Shown: positions 19,031 to 31,007, counted from the first letter of the stretch. The stretch is DNA of 64,000 bases from Petrolisthes cinctipes (GCA_033782935.1 JAWQEG010000634.1:767001-831000); one strand, 5' to 3'. Numbers and translations are program-made. Notes: generated by a model not told the origin, from the sequence alone.

Positions 19031-19173
19031 TTGCTCTGATTTATATTTACAGTATAATGTTCATACAGTATAGTTTTTATATGTAACTTGTGTATAAATA
19101 AATCATTTACAAGTTGTATTATACAGTACTGGTGATATCATTTTATCCTTTTAATTATTTACTCAACATTTCA

Positions 19174-19347
19174 TTAAGGGAAGAAACTCGTACTGATGGT
19201 AAATTGGAAGGCTACTGATTCCTCCAAACTATGCCAAGAGACTTATCCCCTATTACTGTAGTACCATTGAGGGTGTCTGTTTCCTGGCATAGTTTGGAGG
19301 AATCATAGACCTTCCAATTCACTAACAACAAAATAATCTCCCCTTAA
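19174..19347 (+). mobile_element. TTAA MITE family B, complete copy
   Basis: TTAAGGGAAGAAACTCGTAC at the left, AATAATCTCCCCTTAA at the right. The core TGATTCCTCCAAACTATGCC pairs with GGCATAGTTTGGAGGAATCA around GTACCATTGAGGGTG. Confidence 0.72.
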
Positions 19348-20051
19348 TTAAACCAACACAATACAGCAACAACTCATTATTATTACTTTATTAAAAAGGA
19401 TTCTATTCATATCTATATATATACCGGTATATATATACAGTATACTGTATAGTGTAGGACTGCTGCTGCTATTGCTTTCACCCTAGCAGCATGTGTGTGT
19501 GTGTGTGTGGTGTACTTGTCCAGCCACATTCAAATCCACCAACACTTTCCTTCCATCGTAGTACAGTAAACCCTCGCTAACTCAAATCAATTGGGGGAAG
19601 ACCCATGTTGAGTTATCCGAAGATCCGAGATATCCGAGGGCTTAATTTTGATGCGTATGACTCTGACTACATGCACATCCACCCTCAAAGCTACATGTTA
19701 AGGATTCTAGTACTGGGAGAAAGATAGGCCATTCTTATGGGAGTTTTGGTGGTGGTGGTGGTACAGCAGAGCCACAACAGGAATCACTAACAGCTCACAC
19801 CTTTACTACTTACACTGGAGTGTTGGGCATATTTTTTTTATACTTTTGGTTTGCAGAAGTTGATTTTGTGACTGGGGATTACTGGGTGTTCAACAATAAA
19901 TGCGAGTTTTTACATAACTTAGCAACCTACAAAGCAGAGATTTGACTAATTGTGATAGTTATACTGTACAGTATTAATTTGATATTAACTGGTTTTAGAT
20001 GATAATACCTTATCCTTTAGCAATTAAGCTATCAAGTACAGATTTGGCTGC
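19348..20051. repeat. Tigger-like terminus fragment in unique DNA
   Basis: At 19563-19695 the sequence CAGTAAACCCTCGCTAACTC ... GATCCGAGATATCCGAGGGC repeats part of the 12820 element; TA precedes it. Its partner terminus is absent. The rest is AT-rich with a (GT) run at 19491-19509 and shows no gene. Confidence 0.6.
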
Positions 20052-22320
20052 TTGTTGTTGCTGTTGTTGAAGTTCCTCAAGCTGTCTGGCCGAACAGCCC
20101 CGAGCTCCTGAGGAAGGTCATGGCCTGAACCGGGCTTTCCCACAATGCCCTTAGAGAGTGTATGTTGTGTTGTTGGTGAGTGTGGTTGTGTACATTGCAG
20201 TCTTCAATAATGTGTTTAATAGAATGGGGTGCTGTGTTGCATCCTGGACAGGCATCTACAATGGTTCCATCCAGCCTCTTCTGATATGTCAGAAGGGCCG
20301 GGTGGTGGCCAGGTGGACTCTGTCCTCACGGGGAAGAGATGATTCAGATGGGTGGATGTCAGGAGGTTGTGCATGCAGCTGTGTGTTGTTTTTGAGTGTT
20401 TGGATGGACTGATGAGTGATTTGAGTATGGATATGTTTCTGGAGATTGGTTTGGGGTGGGCAGGGTGTAAGAGATGATAGTTGTTGTGTATGGTATCGTG
20501 TACTGGGTGTTGTTTTGATGTTCCTTGGCATGTGTGGGTGTTGTGCCATGTAGTGTAGTGGATGGTGTTGGTTTGTGGAGGCTGCAGCAAGTGTTTGTGT
20601 GCCTCTCATGTCAAGATGATCCTTGATTTTGAGAACTTTGGTTTCATGGTGTAGGTGGTCTGTAGGTGTGGTAGCTGTGCAGCCTGTGATTGTCTTTAGG
20701 GCTCTGTTCTGTATGGTTTGAAGGGTGTTGAGATGAGTCTCAGTGAGGTTTGAGGCCCAGGCAGGGCTTGCATAATCCATCACTGATGGAATATATTGTT
20801 TGTATACTGTGATTGTGGATTCTTTATTGTGTCCGAATGTTGTGCTGGCAATGATCTGAGGGCTTTAAGTCTTTGCATGCATTTGTTTTTGATGGCCGTG
20901 ATATGTTGTTTGAATGTCATGGATGTATTTTATGTTATGCCAAGTATTTTGTTTGTGTGGTATAGGTATGTTGTTTATGGTGAGGTGTGGTGTGTTGCGG
21001 TGTTCTGCGTTCCAGTTGGTGAGAAGGGTGACAGTTGACTTAGTGGGTGCTATTTTAAGTCTGTTTGTGGTGAACCAGGCATTAAGTGTGTTGATGTAGG
21101 GTTGGAGGATGAGAGTGGCTGTGTCTGCGTTTCTGTGTGTACATGTGAGTGTTATGTCGTCTGCGTAGGAGGCTATGTGTATTTGTGGTGCCTGGGGTGT
21201 TGGTATGTCGTGCATGTATAGGTTGAAAAGGGTGGGTGAGAGTACAGAACCTTGGGGTACACCATTGGTGAAACTTTTAATGTTAGATGACTGACCAGCA
21301 AATGTAACATGGGCTACTCTTCCTCCCAAGAAGCTGGCCAGCCATCTTTTGGTGTTATTATGCATGTTTGTGTTGTATATTTTGTTTGTGAGGTTGTGGC
21401 GGGGGATGGCATCAAATGTTTTACTAATGTCCAATGTAACTAAGAGTGTTCTGTGTGGGGGTCTATCTGAGTTGATGCCATCATAAATTCTTTGTGTGAG
21501 GTCAGTGAGAAGTGTTGAGTGTAGCGGTCTGAAGCCATGTTGTGAAGATGCAAGGGGGATGTGTGGTGTGATTAGTTTAATGATGAGGCGCTCAGTGATT
21601 TTGGAGGGGGTACAAAGGAGGGTGATGGGACAGTGTGATGAGGGTAGTGTGGGATCTTTGTTGGGTTTGGGGATGGTGATGATGTTTCCATGTTTCCAGA
21701 TGTTGGGTAATGTGTTGTGTGAGTAGCTGTAGTTCGCTATGTTAGTGAGTGCTTGTATGCCTTGTGGACCAAGGTGTTTAAGGTGTATGTTACTGATGTT
21801 GTCATTGCCACAGGCAGGTGAGTGTTTTAAGTTGTGGATGATGTGATTCGTCTGATGATTTGTGAATGGTGCATAGTCTGGGTCAGTGGGGAAATGTCTC
21901 TTATGTCTAATGATTTGTCTGTCTTCAGGATGAGAGTGAAGGTGGCTGACGTGAGAAAAATGCTGGATGAGTGTGTTTGCTTGTTGTTTGTTAGAGGGTA
22001 TAGTGTCTGTTGTTGTGATGGCTGCATGTGATTGTGTAGTGTTGCTGTTGGACAGTGTGATGCTGTTTAGTGTTTTGTAGAGTTTGCTGGTGTTGGTTGT
22101 GTGGTTGAGTGTGTTGACAAAACTTTACCAGTTAAGTGTATTTTGTTCTTTAATTTTGTTGTTTATTTGTGTTTAGTGCTTGTATTTGGTTTATTGTGTG
22201 TTGTGTAAGAGGAGTTGGGGATGTGTGTTTAAGTGTGTCTCGTTGTCTGATGAGGTCTTGAATTTCTGTTGTGAAGTTGGGGTTGTGTTTTCTTCTGTTA
22301 TGTAGCCTACTCATTTTAGA
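20052..22320 (-). mobile_element. LINE (Jockey/I-like) reverse transcriptase, degraded
   Basis: Minus-strand frames read PNFTTEIQDLIRQRD near 22290, then an RT with LDISKTFDAIPRHNL, GVPQGSVLSPTLFNLYMHDI and ASYADDITLTC (21434-20865), and a C-terminal domain MMDYASPAWASNLTETHLNT with QNRALKTITGC (20783-20289). Catalytic YADD is intact, but stops and shifts break the ORF at several points. The 5' end is truncated near the start of the RT region. The 3' end passes through GTTCGGCCAG-like sequence into a (CAA/CAG)n tail on the minus strand at about 20052-20075. Confidence 0.82.
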
Positions 22321-23054
22321 TAATTATACACGAATGTTAAAGTATGGTTTAACAATTAGGTCTCTGTCGTAGATATTAGGAAACGGATAATTTATTATGT
22401 AAATTGCCTTTAATACATACACCAAGCAAGATTTTTTTTTAAATTCTCAAGCACATGTTTTTTTTTTTTTCTATACCTCAACCTCGGGGCTGTAGGCTAT
22501 CACTCAGCCTATCAGTAGCCCGTGACTCTTGCGAGGCCCCGAGATTATTGGGTGTCGCACTAGATGAGACAGTGGAGCTTCGTGGTGATGTTGGTACCGT
22601 AGCTTCTCTTCTGCCCCACTAGATGACGACACCTTATTTATACACGTCACTATCAGGGGAGAGCAGCTACACCGTCACTCACAGCATCTTGGAATATGGT
22701 CTGGCATCTTCTATGTTGTGAGTTGATGACGATGTAGGGGGTATTTTCTTGACGTGTCGGCGTAGCCAGGATAATTGACGAACAGCTGGACCCCGTGAAA
22801 TAACTGTGGTAAAGTACAAGAAATGACCGGGGCAAAATACTGGGACCTAGCTGGATCTGGCAACACTACTACAAAACGGTAATTATTTCAATAAATACTG
22901 AAATAATGATGGTAGGGGTGATGGTGTTGCAAGTAAGGGTGATGGAGGTGGGAGTATTGGTTAGGGTGATGGAGGTTGTGGTATTTGTTGAGGGTTGGGA
23001 CATGTGGGACAGGTCCATGTGTTTGTGTAGTGTTTCCTGGAGGCTAGTGTTGTA
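22321..23054. other. No gene seen
   Basis: AT-rich DNA with a T-run at 22459-22470, then a GC-richer block (22480-22630, ACCTCAACCTCGGGGCTGTA ... GAGGCCCCGAGAT, partly self-complementary) and a fragment near 22790-22880 (GTGAAATAACTGTGGTAAAG, TGGATCTGGCAACACTACTA) matching the mirrored repeats at 35-37 kb. A degenerate GGTGATGGAGGT repeat lies at 22905-22990. Confidence 0.5.
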
Positions 23055-23268
23055 CAGTCAGCCTCAGGAATTCGTACACAGAGCATGAGTTAATAAAAGA
23101 GGTCTTTATTCTCCACATATTGTAATGATTGTTCTGCTGACTGATTCAAGTATTACCCAAATAACATTACTAAAAATGCTTTGTGTTAGAAAATTAATGT
23201 ACTAAATTTTCTAGTTGTTATGAACCTTTGATGTCACAGTAGTGTATACGAATTTCTGAGGCCGACTG
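23055..23268. mobile_element. Mariner-like MITE, CAGTCAGCCTCAG family
   Basis: Inverted termini CAGTCAGCCTCAGGAATTCG and CGAATTTCTGAGGCCGACTG with TA at 23053-23054 and 23269-23270. The terminus at 18183-18212 belongs to the same family. Confidence 0.75.
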
Positions 23269-23290
23269 TACATGACAAGTGGGTCCAGTT

Positions 23291-23990
23291 TAGTGATGGG
23301 ATTTACGGCTCCCATGAGTGAGCCGGCTCTTTTGGCTCTTTTCAGTTTAGAGAGCCGGCTCTTAAATGGCTCTTTCGGCTCCCAAACGGCTCTCTACATA
23401 GAAATGCAGTGATTATAAAATATGACGATTATGACAGTGTATATCAATAGCCTATATCACATTTCATGAGTAAAGGCTAATTACCTAATGTACATAGCTC
23501 ATTATATTCCTGTTCAAAAACTGAAACTCAAACAAGAAACTAAGTTTTTATTTATGAAGAAAAATAGAAAAGAAAATGGACAGTAGCTTCTCATCCCAAA
23601 GGGAGACTGAGGTGTTTTTATTTTTAGCAATGAATGCTCTACCCATTAGAATACATAAAAATAGATACTGATATGGCTATTGGCAACTACACAAAGTCCA
23701 AAAACAATGTGCGACTGCGTGATGTTTATATGATTTCCAAATGTTTTCCTATGAATAATCAGGGAAAATTGTATTTATCATATTTTTATAATGCAAAATT
23801 ACAATAGACAACAATAAGAAGATGTAGGTTGCTGTACTGATGAGACTTATTCGTTCATTAATTTATTTCAAATTTTCAAAATTCACAGAGCCAAAAGAGC
23901 CATTTGGCTCTTAAGCGAGAGCCGGCTCTTATCGTTCACTGCAAAGAGCCGGCTCTTTGAACCGGATCGTTCACGAACGACCCATCACTA
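23291..23990. mobile_element. Nonautonomous hAT element with 8-bp target duplication
   Basis: Terminal inverted repeat TAGTGATGGG ... CCCATCACTA. The 8-bp sequence GTCCAGTT occurs immediately on both sides (23283-23290, 23991-23998), the target size expected for hAT. The subterminal regions hold many copies of AGAGCCGGCTCTT and GGCTCTTTT in both orientations (23330-23395, 23885-23965), likely transposase-binding repeats. The 480-bp centre is AT-rich and noncoding. Confidence 0.9.
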
Positions 23991-23999
23991 GTCCAGTTC

Positions 24000-24856
24000 T
24001 TACAAAAGTTGCATTGAACTGAACCCTTTTTCTGCCTACTAGATGTGATGGGTTTAGAGCATGTCGGACATGTGTATTTGTTTGTGGGTCCAGGATTGCT
24101 TTCAATGTCTCCGGCTAGAAGGAGAAGCCGAGAAATGACAGCCAGAGAATCATTTCTCGGTTATGAAAAAATGTGTAGCTGTGTGTGTTATGTGAGGGTG
24201 TGGTATTGCCTGGGTGACCAAAGCCGTTCCCAGGGACTCGTGGCCCCTTGGTGGGGGTGGGGGGATGTTGTGACGGTTTGGCCCGCATAGCTTCCTTCCT
24301 TGGTAGCCTTGGGGGGTGGTCCCACGATGTAGACGCTGCCACTCCAGGACCTTATTTGATAATTGATAACAATATTGGTAATCTTTGGACTTATGTATTT
24401 CCAGGACTATAATGGTTCCTGGACGCCTCTTTCCCCATATAAATCTGTGAAATCAAGGGTGGAGTGTACTCGCATTCTGGTTCACAAGTCACAGTAGCAC
24501 TGCTTGGGATGTCCATTAGCCATTTAAGTATGTTTTTTTTATGTTTGCGTTATAGCTTTTAATTGCGTTAGAAAAACCCACTATAGCTGAGGGTTGAGTG
24601 TATAGTAATTTCAAGTTATAGGTCCCGCAGAGGGCCGCTCATGGTCAGCATAATATGCTAATAACTCAAGCCTGGGAAAAAATTTAGTGGTGTTCAATGA
24701 GTATAAAATAAAATAAGTGGTGGATACATATATTTATTAATTGTATATCTGAGGTGTACTGTACAATAGCAGCAGTGATATAACAACAGTATATAATAAT
24801 AAGTGTATTTCATTGTGTGGGTAACAACATTGAACTAAGACCCTTTTACTTCCTAC
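24000..24856. other. No gene seen; shares a repeat with 54.8 kb
   Basis: A G-rich stretch at 24190-24340 has no supported exon. 24622-24662 (GTCCCGCAGAGGGCCGCTCA and onward) is repeated inverted at 54815-54860. A short palindrome CCGAGAAATGA/TCATTTCTCGG lies at 24128-24164. Confidence 0.5.
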
Positions 24857-25115
24857 ACAGTCATTGATTCGATTCCACAGTGGTTCGTTGTGGTTTGTTA
24901 GCACGCAAACGAAAAAAATGTTGGCTGTTTAATTGACTTATGGGTTAATTATTTAATGAATTTAGTGAGTAAACTATACAGTGATCATCATTATCTAACT
25001 GTTTGATAGATATTGTGAATGTGGATACTCACCTTTTGGAAAATAATGAAGCCTTACAAGTGTGGTTGGTTGGGAAGCAAACAAACGAATACCACCGTGG
25101 AATCGACCCAATGAC
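24857..25115. repeat. Inverted-repeat element
   Basis: Arms of about 55 bp: TCATTGATTCGATTCCACAG, GTGGTTTGTTAGCACGCAAA at the left; GGTTGGGAAGCAAACAAACG, CACCGTGGAATCGACCCAAT at the right. AT-rich centre. Probably a MITE; the target duplication is not clear. Confidence 0.55.
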
Positions 25116-25185
25116 TTGTACCAACAACACCTAAACCTGGTGTGTGTATAGTATTATTATAGTACTATTGGCTGTGTAGTGTGTC

Positions 25186-25250
25186 TATGGAGTCATCATA
25201 CCAGTACCATACCATCATCAACACCACAGATGTTCTTGTATACAGACCAA
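25186..25250. repeat. Half copy of the 8106 MITE family
   Basis: CTATGGAGTCATCATACCAG ... CACAGATGTTCTTGTATACA matches the right half of the family; the left half is missing. Confidence 0.5.
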
Positions 25251-25292
25251 AATGAGACAATGTAAACACTTGATAGTTATTAGTGACTTGTA

Positions 25293-25583
25293 CTATTGGC
25301 CACAAGAATTGCTACACACACACACACACACACACACACATACTGTTTTCAAGGGTTTGCAACATGTAAAAAATGTAAGACTATGTATGTAAATGCAATA
25401 CTGTACAACATTATTATTTGAGTTTTTTGTGTTGCAATATAAGACTATGTAAAAGCAAAATGCCATTATTGTTAAGTTTATTGTTTTGTAATTATTGTCA
25501 CTTAGCAGACCATTCATTGCAGTACTTTAAGAATAATTCCCCCTTTTTCATATTGCCTGTGTAAGAATTTCTGTGGCCAACTG
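25293..25583. mobile_element. Mariner-like MITE, TTGGCCAC family
   Basis: Inverted termini CTATTGGCCACAAGAATTGC and AGAATTTCTGTGGCCAACTG, TA at both ends. An (AC) run lies at 25315-25340 inside. A second copy is at 26305-26513. Confidence 0.65.
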
Positions 25584-26304
25584 TAGCCTATCAGCAACAA
25601 TATTAATTACTGAGAAGAATTTTTTTATCATCATTAAACTGCTTGGTTTATTGCCAATGTAAATTGAGGCGTAGGGAAGTGGCGTCCCCATCACCCACCA
25701 TTCTTTTGATGGTAATGTCAGGCTGGTATCCCCTATGATTCAGGGAGGGGAGTGAGGGTTGTGGACCCCACTCTCTAACAGTGATCCCTCCAAAGGTTCA
25801 AAGAGCTGGACCACTTGTATGTCAGGGGTCCTGTACTGTTGCTAGAGCCTCCCCATCCCCTTGAAATAAGGGATATGGGATATTGATGATGATGTAAATT
25901 ATGAAACACCGCATGTAAATGTTAGTTGAACCTGACAATGTTTGCTACATTATAGGTGGGCTGATCTCTCTGAGTAAGACTTTAGTGTTGTAATGTGAAA
26001 TGATGGAAAATATGGGTTGTTAAGTGAGGCAAAGAGACTCCCTGCTTGTCATAAAAGCCAATAAAAGGGGCACCCACTTCTCAAACTGTCCATTTTTTCA
26101 TCTGTTACCTTTGGTGCTTACTGTCCCACCTCTCAATCACCTACTTCCTCGAGTACCATATGACCTGGCTGTTGTGGCGCCTAATATCAATCAATCAATC
26201 TCTTCCTGTCACCCATGTCACCTGATCCTGGATGTGACATACAGAGCCACAAATTCAGATACACAGTACCTTCATGTCTCACAAGTCAGCTGCCATTGTA
26301 CTCT
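25584..26304. other. No gene seen; possible retroposon 3' end
   Basis: 25670-25900 contains a block ending AGGGATATGGGATATTGATG and a GATGATG tail, a form typical of LINE or SINE 3' ends, but no internal promoter or ORF is recognised. 26180-26200 has a short (ATCA) run. Confidence 0.4.
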
Positions 26305-26513
26305 ACTACTGTATTGGCCACAAGGTTTGGTACACATGCTGTTGTTTTTTGTTATTTACACCATATAGAAAATGTAAGCCTATGTAACTGCAATACAACA
26401 TTATTATTAGGTTTGTTGGTCGAGTCACTTGGTAGGTCATTCATTGCAATGCTTCCACAATAATAACCTCTATTTCCATATAGCCTGTGTAAGAAATCCT
26501 GTGGCCAACTGTA
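26305..26513. mobile_element. Mariner-like MITE, TTGGCCAC family
   Basis: Left GTATTGGCCACAAGGTTTGG, right AAATCCTGTGGCCAACTG then TA. The inner CACATGCTGTTGTTTTTTGT resembles the 25293 copy. The exact left end is uncertain by a few bases. Confidence 0.6.
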
Positions 26514-26869
26514 CTTAATGGTGTGTAACTGCCAATTATTTCTTAAATAACCTTCCTTTTCATTTTGTTGTTACCTCGTATGTTTGCACTATGATAATTA
26601 GCTTTACATTGTATACTTGCTGAAATCTTGGACAATGGGGACCTTCCTTTGTAATTTTAAATAGTCTGGGGATAGTCTTAGTGTATTATCGAAGATGTAA
26701 TAGGTATTTAATAACAACATTTCAATTCTAGGCTTACTGCAGTCTGCAAAGGTTCAACAAGAAGTATATGAGTTCAACATGAAACAACACCACTTTGGCA
26801 TCAGCAACATAACACTTAACTCTACTTACTCTTGTATTTACAGTTGTGTGCTTATATTATTCTCAAATA

Positions 26870-27235
26870 TGACCTTATTTTTTCTTGTCTAATCTTCCTT
26901 GAGTTGTCATTGAACTGTCATCTCTATAACATAACACTATATATTTAATATAACATCATATTTTCTTGTCCAATCTTTCATTGAATTGTCATCTCTCTAA
27001 CATAATGCTGTATATCTTTGATTATAACCTTGGGAGGGAGAAGTGAGAGGCAGAGGAGGGCTTCACCAAGTAAGGAAGGAGTGTTGGAACATGGAAAACT
27101 GGAGACTCTTCTGCTGTGGCCATTCCTTTTGGGGGGGAGGCATCAGAGCTATAGATAGATAGATAGATAACCTTGTGTAATCTTCCTTCATTGAACTGTT
27201 ATCTCTCTAACATAACACTGTATATTTTTTCTCCC
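26870..27235 (+). repeat. Degenerate 60-70 bp tandem repeat
   Basis: Units carry TTCATTGAACTGTCATCTC and TAACATAACACTGTATAT (about 26905, 26975 and 27190, with an insert between). It ends in a T-run and CTCCCCAG, the acceptor of the possible exon that follows. Confidence 0.55.
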
Positions 27236-27238
27236 CAG

Positions 27239-27372
27239 TGAGGAGCAAGAGACATGAATCAGTGTAGTGGTGAATGGTATGATGCTGGAAACAATCAACC
27301 TTGTTAAGGACCACAGCTGTGCCATGATAATGCAGCTCTATGAGATTTATGGGAAGGTTCATCCAAAATTAG
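27239..27372 (+). CDS. Unassigned candidate exon
   Basis: A strong polypyrimidine acceptor (TTTTTTCTCCCCAG) and a consensus donor (gtgagt at 27373) bracket 134 bases. After an in-frame TGA early in the exon one frame is open: VVVNGMMLETINLVKDHSCA then MIMQLYEIYGKVHPKL. The ATG pair could start translation, making this a 5' coding exon. The peptide has a natural amino-acid mix, unlike the repeats around it. I do not recognise the family and find no partner exon. Confidence 0.35.
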
Positions 27373-28929
27373 GTGAGTTATAGGATTTGTTATTAATTGA
27401 GTGTATGGGACAGTTTACATAGGGGAAGTAGTTTATGTCTTTCTACAAAACATATTTCTCTGATGACTTTCCTTTTAGATAAATGATAGGTAATATTGAT
27501 AGATTCCAACATGTTTGTGTCACATGCACACAGCACAGGTATCTCTGGAAACATTGCCACAAGAGTTTATTCATTTTAATGTGTTTTAATATTCAGTGGT
27601 AAGGTATTTTTTTCTTTCTAATATATATGTAACCACCCCACGGCAGCAACAATCATTTGGGGTAACGAAACAACCTGTCACACGGTACATAAACTCCATT
27701 TATTGGTTATTGGGTCAAAACCTGTCAAACAGAACAGGCAACATCAATATAAATGCATTATTATCATCATCCTCTATCAATTCTCTATCAAAATATATTC
27801 TACTCGGTATTATCTTAATATCTGCTTGATATCAACTCTATAATATCAACTCGGTATCATCACAATATTCACTTGATATCAGCTTGATATCAACTAAGTT
27901 TGCCCTAGTCAATTCATTTGCTACTTGTTTAGACTGTGTTACCTATGTATTCCAGGTGGTATAATAATGGTTTGATATCCCAGTCAATGTCCATAACACA
28001 CTGTACAAGTATCACTTCCAACACCAACCAATATCTATCCCTCACTGCCTGTCTGTGGTACTCTGGCTACACCAACATTACATATGTTCTTAGTTAACTG
28101 GCCAATACAACAAGTCCCTCACTGCCTATCTGTGGTGTGATGGTACCCTGGCTACACCAACATTACATATATTCTTAGTTAACTGGCTAACACAAAAAGT
28201 CCCTCACTGCCTATCTGTGGTGTGATGGCTACACCAACATTACAAGCCCCTCTCTTACTTTCTTCATATAGAACTTGTTCATAACACTGAATATCATATC
28301 TAAACTATTGTCTATATAATCAATATAATCATCCTCTACACATAACATATGCCCACAGCATAACACATTGATAAATTACCATCTGGGGCAGTACAATATA
28401 CAGTACTTGTCAATTTTATAACATTTTCTGCAAAGGAGAATGTTATTGTCTTCATTGTAGCCATTTTATTTTACAGTTTGAAAATTGACCTAACTCAATG
28501 TGAAGGAAGCTCATTTGTGCTGCAAACATGAAATTGCCAGAGAAGAATTCAGTGACAGTCAAGATGATGATCACCAGTATTACACGTGGAGTGAGGGGCA
28601 CGGGGAACCCCTCCTCTGTAACATATCTCTAGCAAAGGGTTACCTCCAGCATGGAGATGAAGGCCTCGTATATAGAAAAAACTCATCTACTTTGGGTGTA
28701 TTGCAGGTTGTGTAGTTTAGTTGTTAGAAGAGTTGCTTTAAGTTGAATATATTACACTTACATGTACTTTGGTTGTGTAGTGAAGTTATGAAGATAATCA
28801 CATCACAATGGCACCTCATGACTGACTGGCTGACATCACTACAGTTATTACTCAGTGGTGAGATGATGATAATTGTTATGAGGACATCACACATAACAAC
28901 ACTTTCATACCTGACCATATATTCATTCA
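27373..28929. other. No confident gene
   Basis: 27830-27890 has short AATATCAACT repeats. Around 28030-28250 a 75-bp unit (CCTCACTGCCTATCTGTGG ... TTCTTAGTTAACTGGC) is present three times. At 28498-28713 a 71-codon frame (CKHEIAREEFSDSQDDDHQ) has no ATG and is not supported further. Confidence 0.4.
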
Positions 28930-29052
28930 TTGGGTCGTATACAAGAACATTGGTGGTATTAATGATGGTGTGGTACTGGTACAATGGCTCTGCTGTATGT
29001 CTGTGGAGTCACCGTACAGTTGCCACACCAACGTTCTTGAATATGACACATT
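28930..29052. mobile_element. MITE of the 8106 family
   Basis: GTCGTATACAAGAACATTGG at the left, CAACGTTCTTGAATATGAC at the right, with inner ATGGTGTGGTACTGGTACAA. ATTCATT occurs on both sides. Confidence 0.65.
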
Positions 29053-29116
29053 CATTTATTTATGTACAGTAATGTAACAGTACTTTACTCATATTTGGAT
29101 TGGTTTGGTCCACTGG

Positions 29117-29271
29117 TTAAGGACAGATTCTATTGTTGGTGAATTGAAAGTTCTGTGATTCCTCCAAACTATGCCAGGAAATAAATTCCCTCAATGGTAC
29201 TAATATGGGATCTGTTTAATGGTATAGTTTGGAGGAATCAGTTACTCACCAACAGGAGAATCTCCCCTTAA
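29117..29271 (+). mobile_element. TTAA MITE family B copy
   Basis: TTAAGGACAGATTCTATTGT ... GGAGAATCTCCCCTTAA, TTAA at both ends, core TGATTCCTCCAAACTATGCC. Confidence 0.72.
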
Positions 29272-29751
29272 GGAAGTGTTGTTGTTGTTGTATTTTGTGG
29301 AGGTATTGTCTATGTATAACACCTGGCTGGCTGGCACTTTCAATGGTGTGGCTAGGGCAGAATCCTCCCCTTCTTGTCCCTTCCCTTCCCTCCTCACCCC
29401 TTCCAATTCTCTCACTTCTCCTTCATGTTTGTGAAAGTATTGGTAATATCTTGCAGTACAGTAATTTTAAAGTAAAAATTCATTTGTAATATTATGTGCC
29501 CTGCATAAATTAATTAGGTTGTATTTTGTTACAGAGTTGTTGTGAAGTGCAGTTGTACAAGACTCAATACTCTTCATTGTTCACCGTGTTCATCCTTCCA
29601 TCAACAACAGCAGCAGCAGTTCAAGCATCACTAGTTTCTGTGAGTGTTTTATGGACTTACTGTGTGTGTGATATTTCTCTCGTCACACACATGATATTGT
29701 TGTTATAATACCTGTGTGTATGATTGGTCTCACACAGTATTATAGCAACAC

Positions 29752-29905
29752 TAAGGGGATAATACACTTTTGGTACATTAGAGTGCCTTGATTCCTTCAA
29801 AGTATGTCAGAAAACAACATGACCAGATTGACAATGGTGTCCTGTTGTTGCTGGAAATAGTTTGGAGGAATCAATTGCTTCACCAACACTGTACTATCCC
29901 CTCAA
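29752..29905 (+). repeat. TTAA MITE family A copy
   Basis: CTAAGGGGATAATACACTTT ... CTGTACTATCCCCTCAAG; both TTAA termini carry one substitution. The region 29700-30060 around it also has palindromes of TATTATAATAAC type. Confidence 0.65.
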
Positions 29906-30357
29906 GTTATATTTGAACCCTACACCCTTACAGGTAGAAAATTATCACTGATGTTATTATAATACTTGTCTGTCTGTGTGGTATGTCTCTCACACACACA
30001 GTATTATAATAACATCAATAATTTTTACTTGAACCTTACACCCTTACAGGTATAAATTAATCGACATATTCACCTTGTTGGATGATGTAGGTGTTCTAAT
30101 AAAGCAGAGCTATAAATAAATAATTTATTATTTTCCCTCTTATTGTACTACAGTATATTAGTGTGTCCTCTTCTCTCTCTTCTTGTGTTCTTATCTTGTG
30201 TCCTCTTCCCTCACTACACAACTGTAAAGCAGACAGATTAATTAGTGTTAAACCTTTTGTGTTTGGTACAATATATTTCTAAATCCAAGCTACATACATA
30301 CATGCAAACAAACTTTACTTTATATTATATAAATAACACAGGGCAATTAGGCCAATC

Positions 30358-30524
30358 TTAAGGGGAGATTCTATTGTTGGTAAATTTGAAAGCTACTGAT
30401 TCCTCCTAACTCTAGCAAAAAACAGGTACCCTCAATAGTACTAATAATTAAGGGATCTGTGTGGTGGCATAGTTTGGAGGAATCACAGACCTTCCAATTC
30501 ACCAACAAAAGAATTTCTTCTTAA
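30358..30524 (+). mobile_element. TTAA MITE family B copy
   Basis: TTAAGGGGAGATTCTATTGT at the left; GCATAGTTTGGAGGAATCAC and AATTTCTTCTTAA at the right. Confidence 0.72.
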
Positions 30525-30616
30525 ACTAAATGAGCCATATAGAAAGTGATTTGTACAGTCAGATACAAATGAACACAAGCATAGTGGTGGTAAGAGAACT
30601 TTGTGTCAAGTCTACA

Positions 30617-30771
30617 TTAAGGGGACAGTACAATGTTAGTGGTAAATCTGGAGCAAATGATTCCTTATAACAATTCCAAGCAATAACAGGACACCATTAT
30701 TTTTGTTCATATGGTCCTGTTGTTTCCTGACATACTTTAAAAGAATCAAGGCACTCCAATATACCCTTTAA
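30617..30771 (+). mobile_element. TTAA MITE family A copy
   Basis: TTAAGGGGACAGTACAATGT ... CAATATACCCTTTAA. The flank (GAACACAAGCATAGTGGTGG) matches that of the 16300 copy, so a larger segment of about 230 bp containing the MITE is duplicated between the two places. Confidence 0.7.
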
Positions 30772-30794
30772 AAACAAACAACAACAACAAGTTC

Positions 30795-30962
30795 TTAAGG
30801 GGAAGTATACTTTTGGTACATTGGAGTACCTTGATTCCTTCAAAGTATGTCAAGAAACAACTGGAACACATTCACAATAATACTGGTGTCCTGTTGCTGT
30901 TACTTGGAATAATTTGGAGGAATCAGTTACTCCAGATTTACCAATAACACTGTACTGTATAT
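30795..30962 (+). mobile_element. TTAA MITE family A copy
   Basis: TTAAGGGGAAGTATACTTTT ... CCAATAACACTGTACTGT; right TTAA lost. The order A copy, A copy, 8106-family MITE here matches 16300-16832. Confidence 0.68.
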
Positions 30963-31007
30963 AAACTCTTGGATGACTATACCACACACACACAGATAAA
31001 ACAACTG

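Noticed and set aside
28498..28713. 71-codon ORF CKHEIAREEFSDSQDDDHQ
   Set aside because: No ATG, no clear splice sites, no recognised family.
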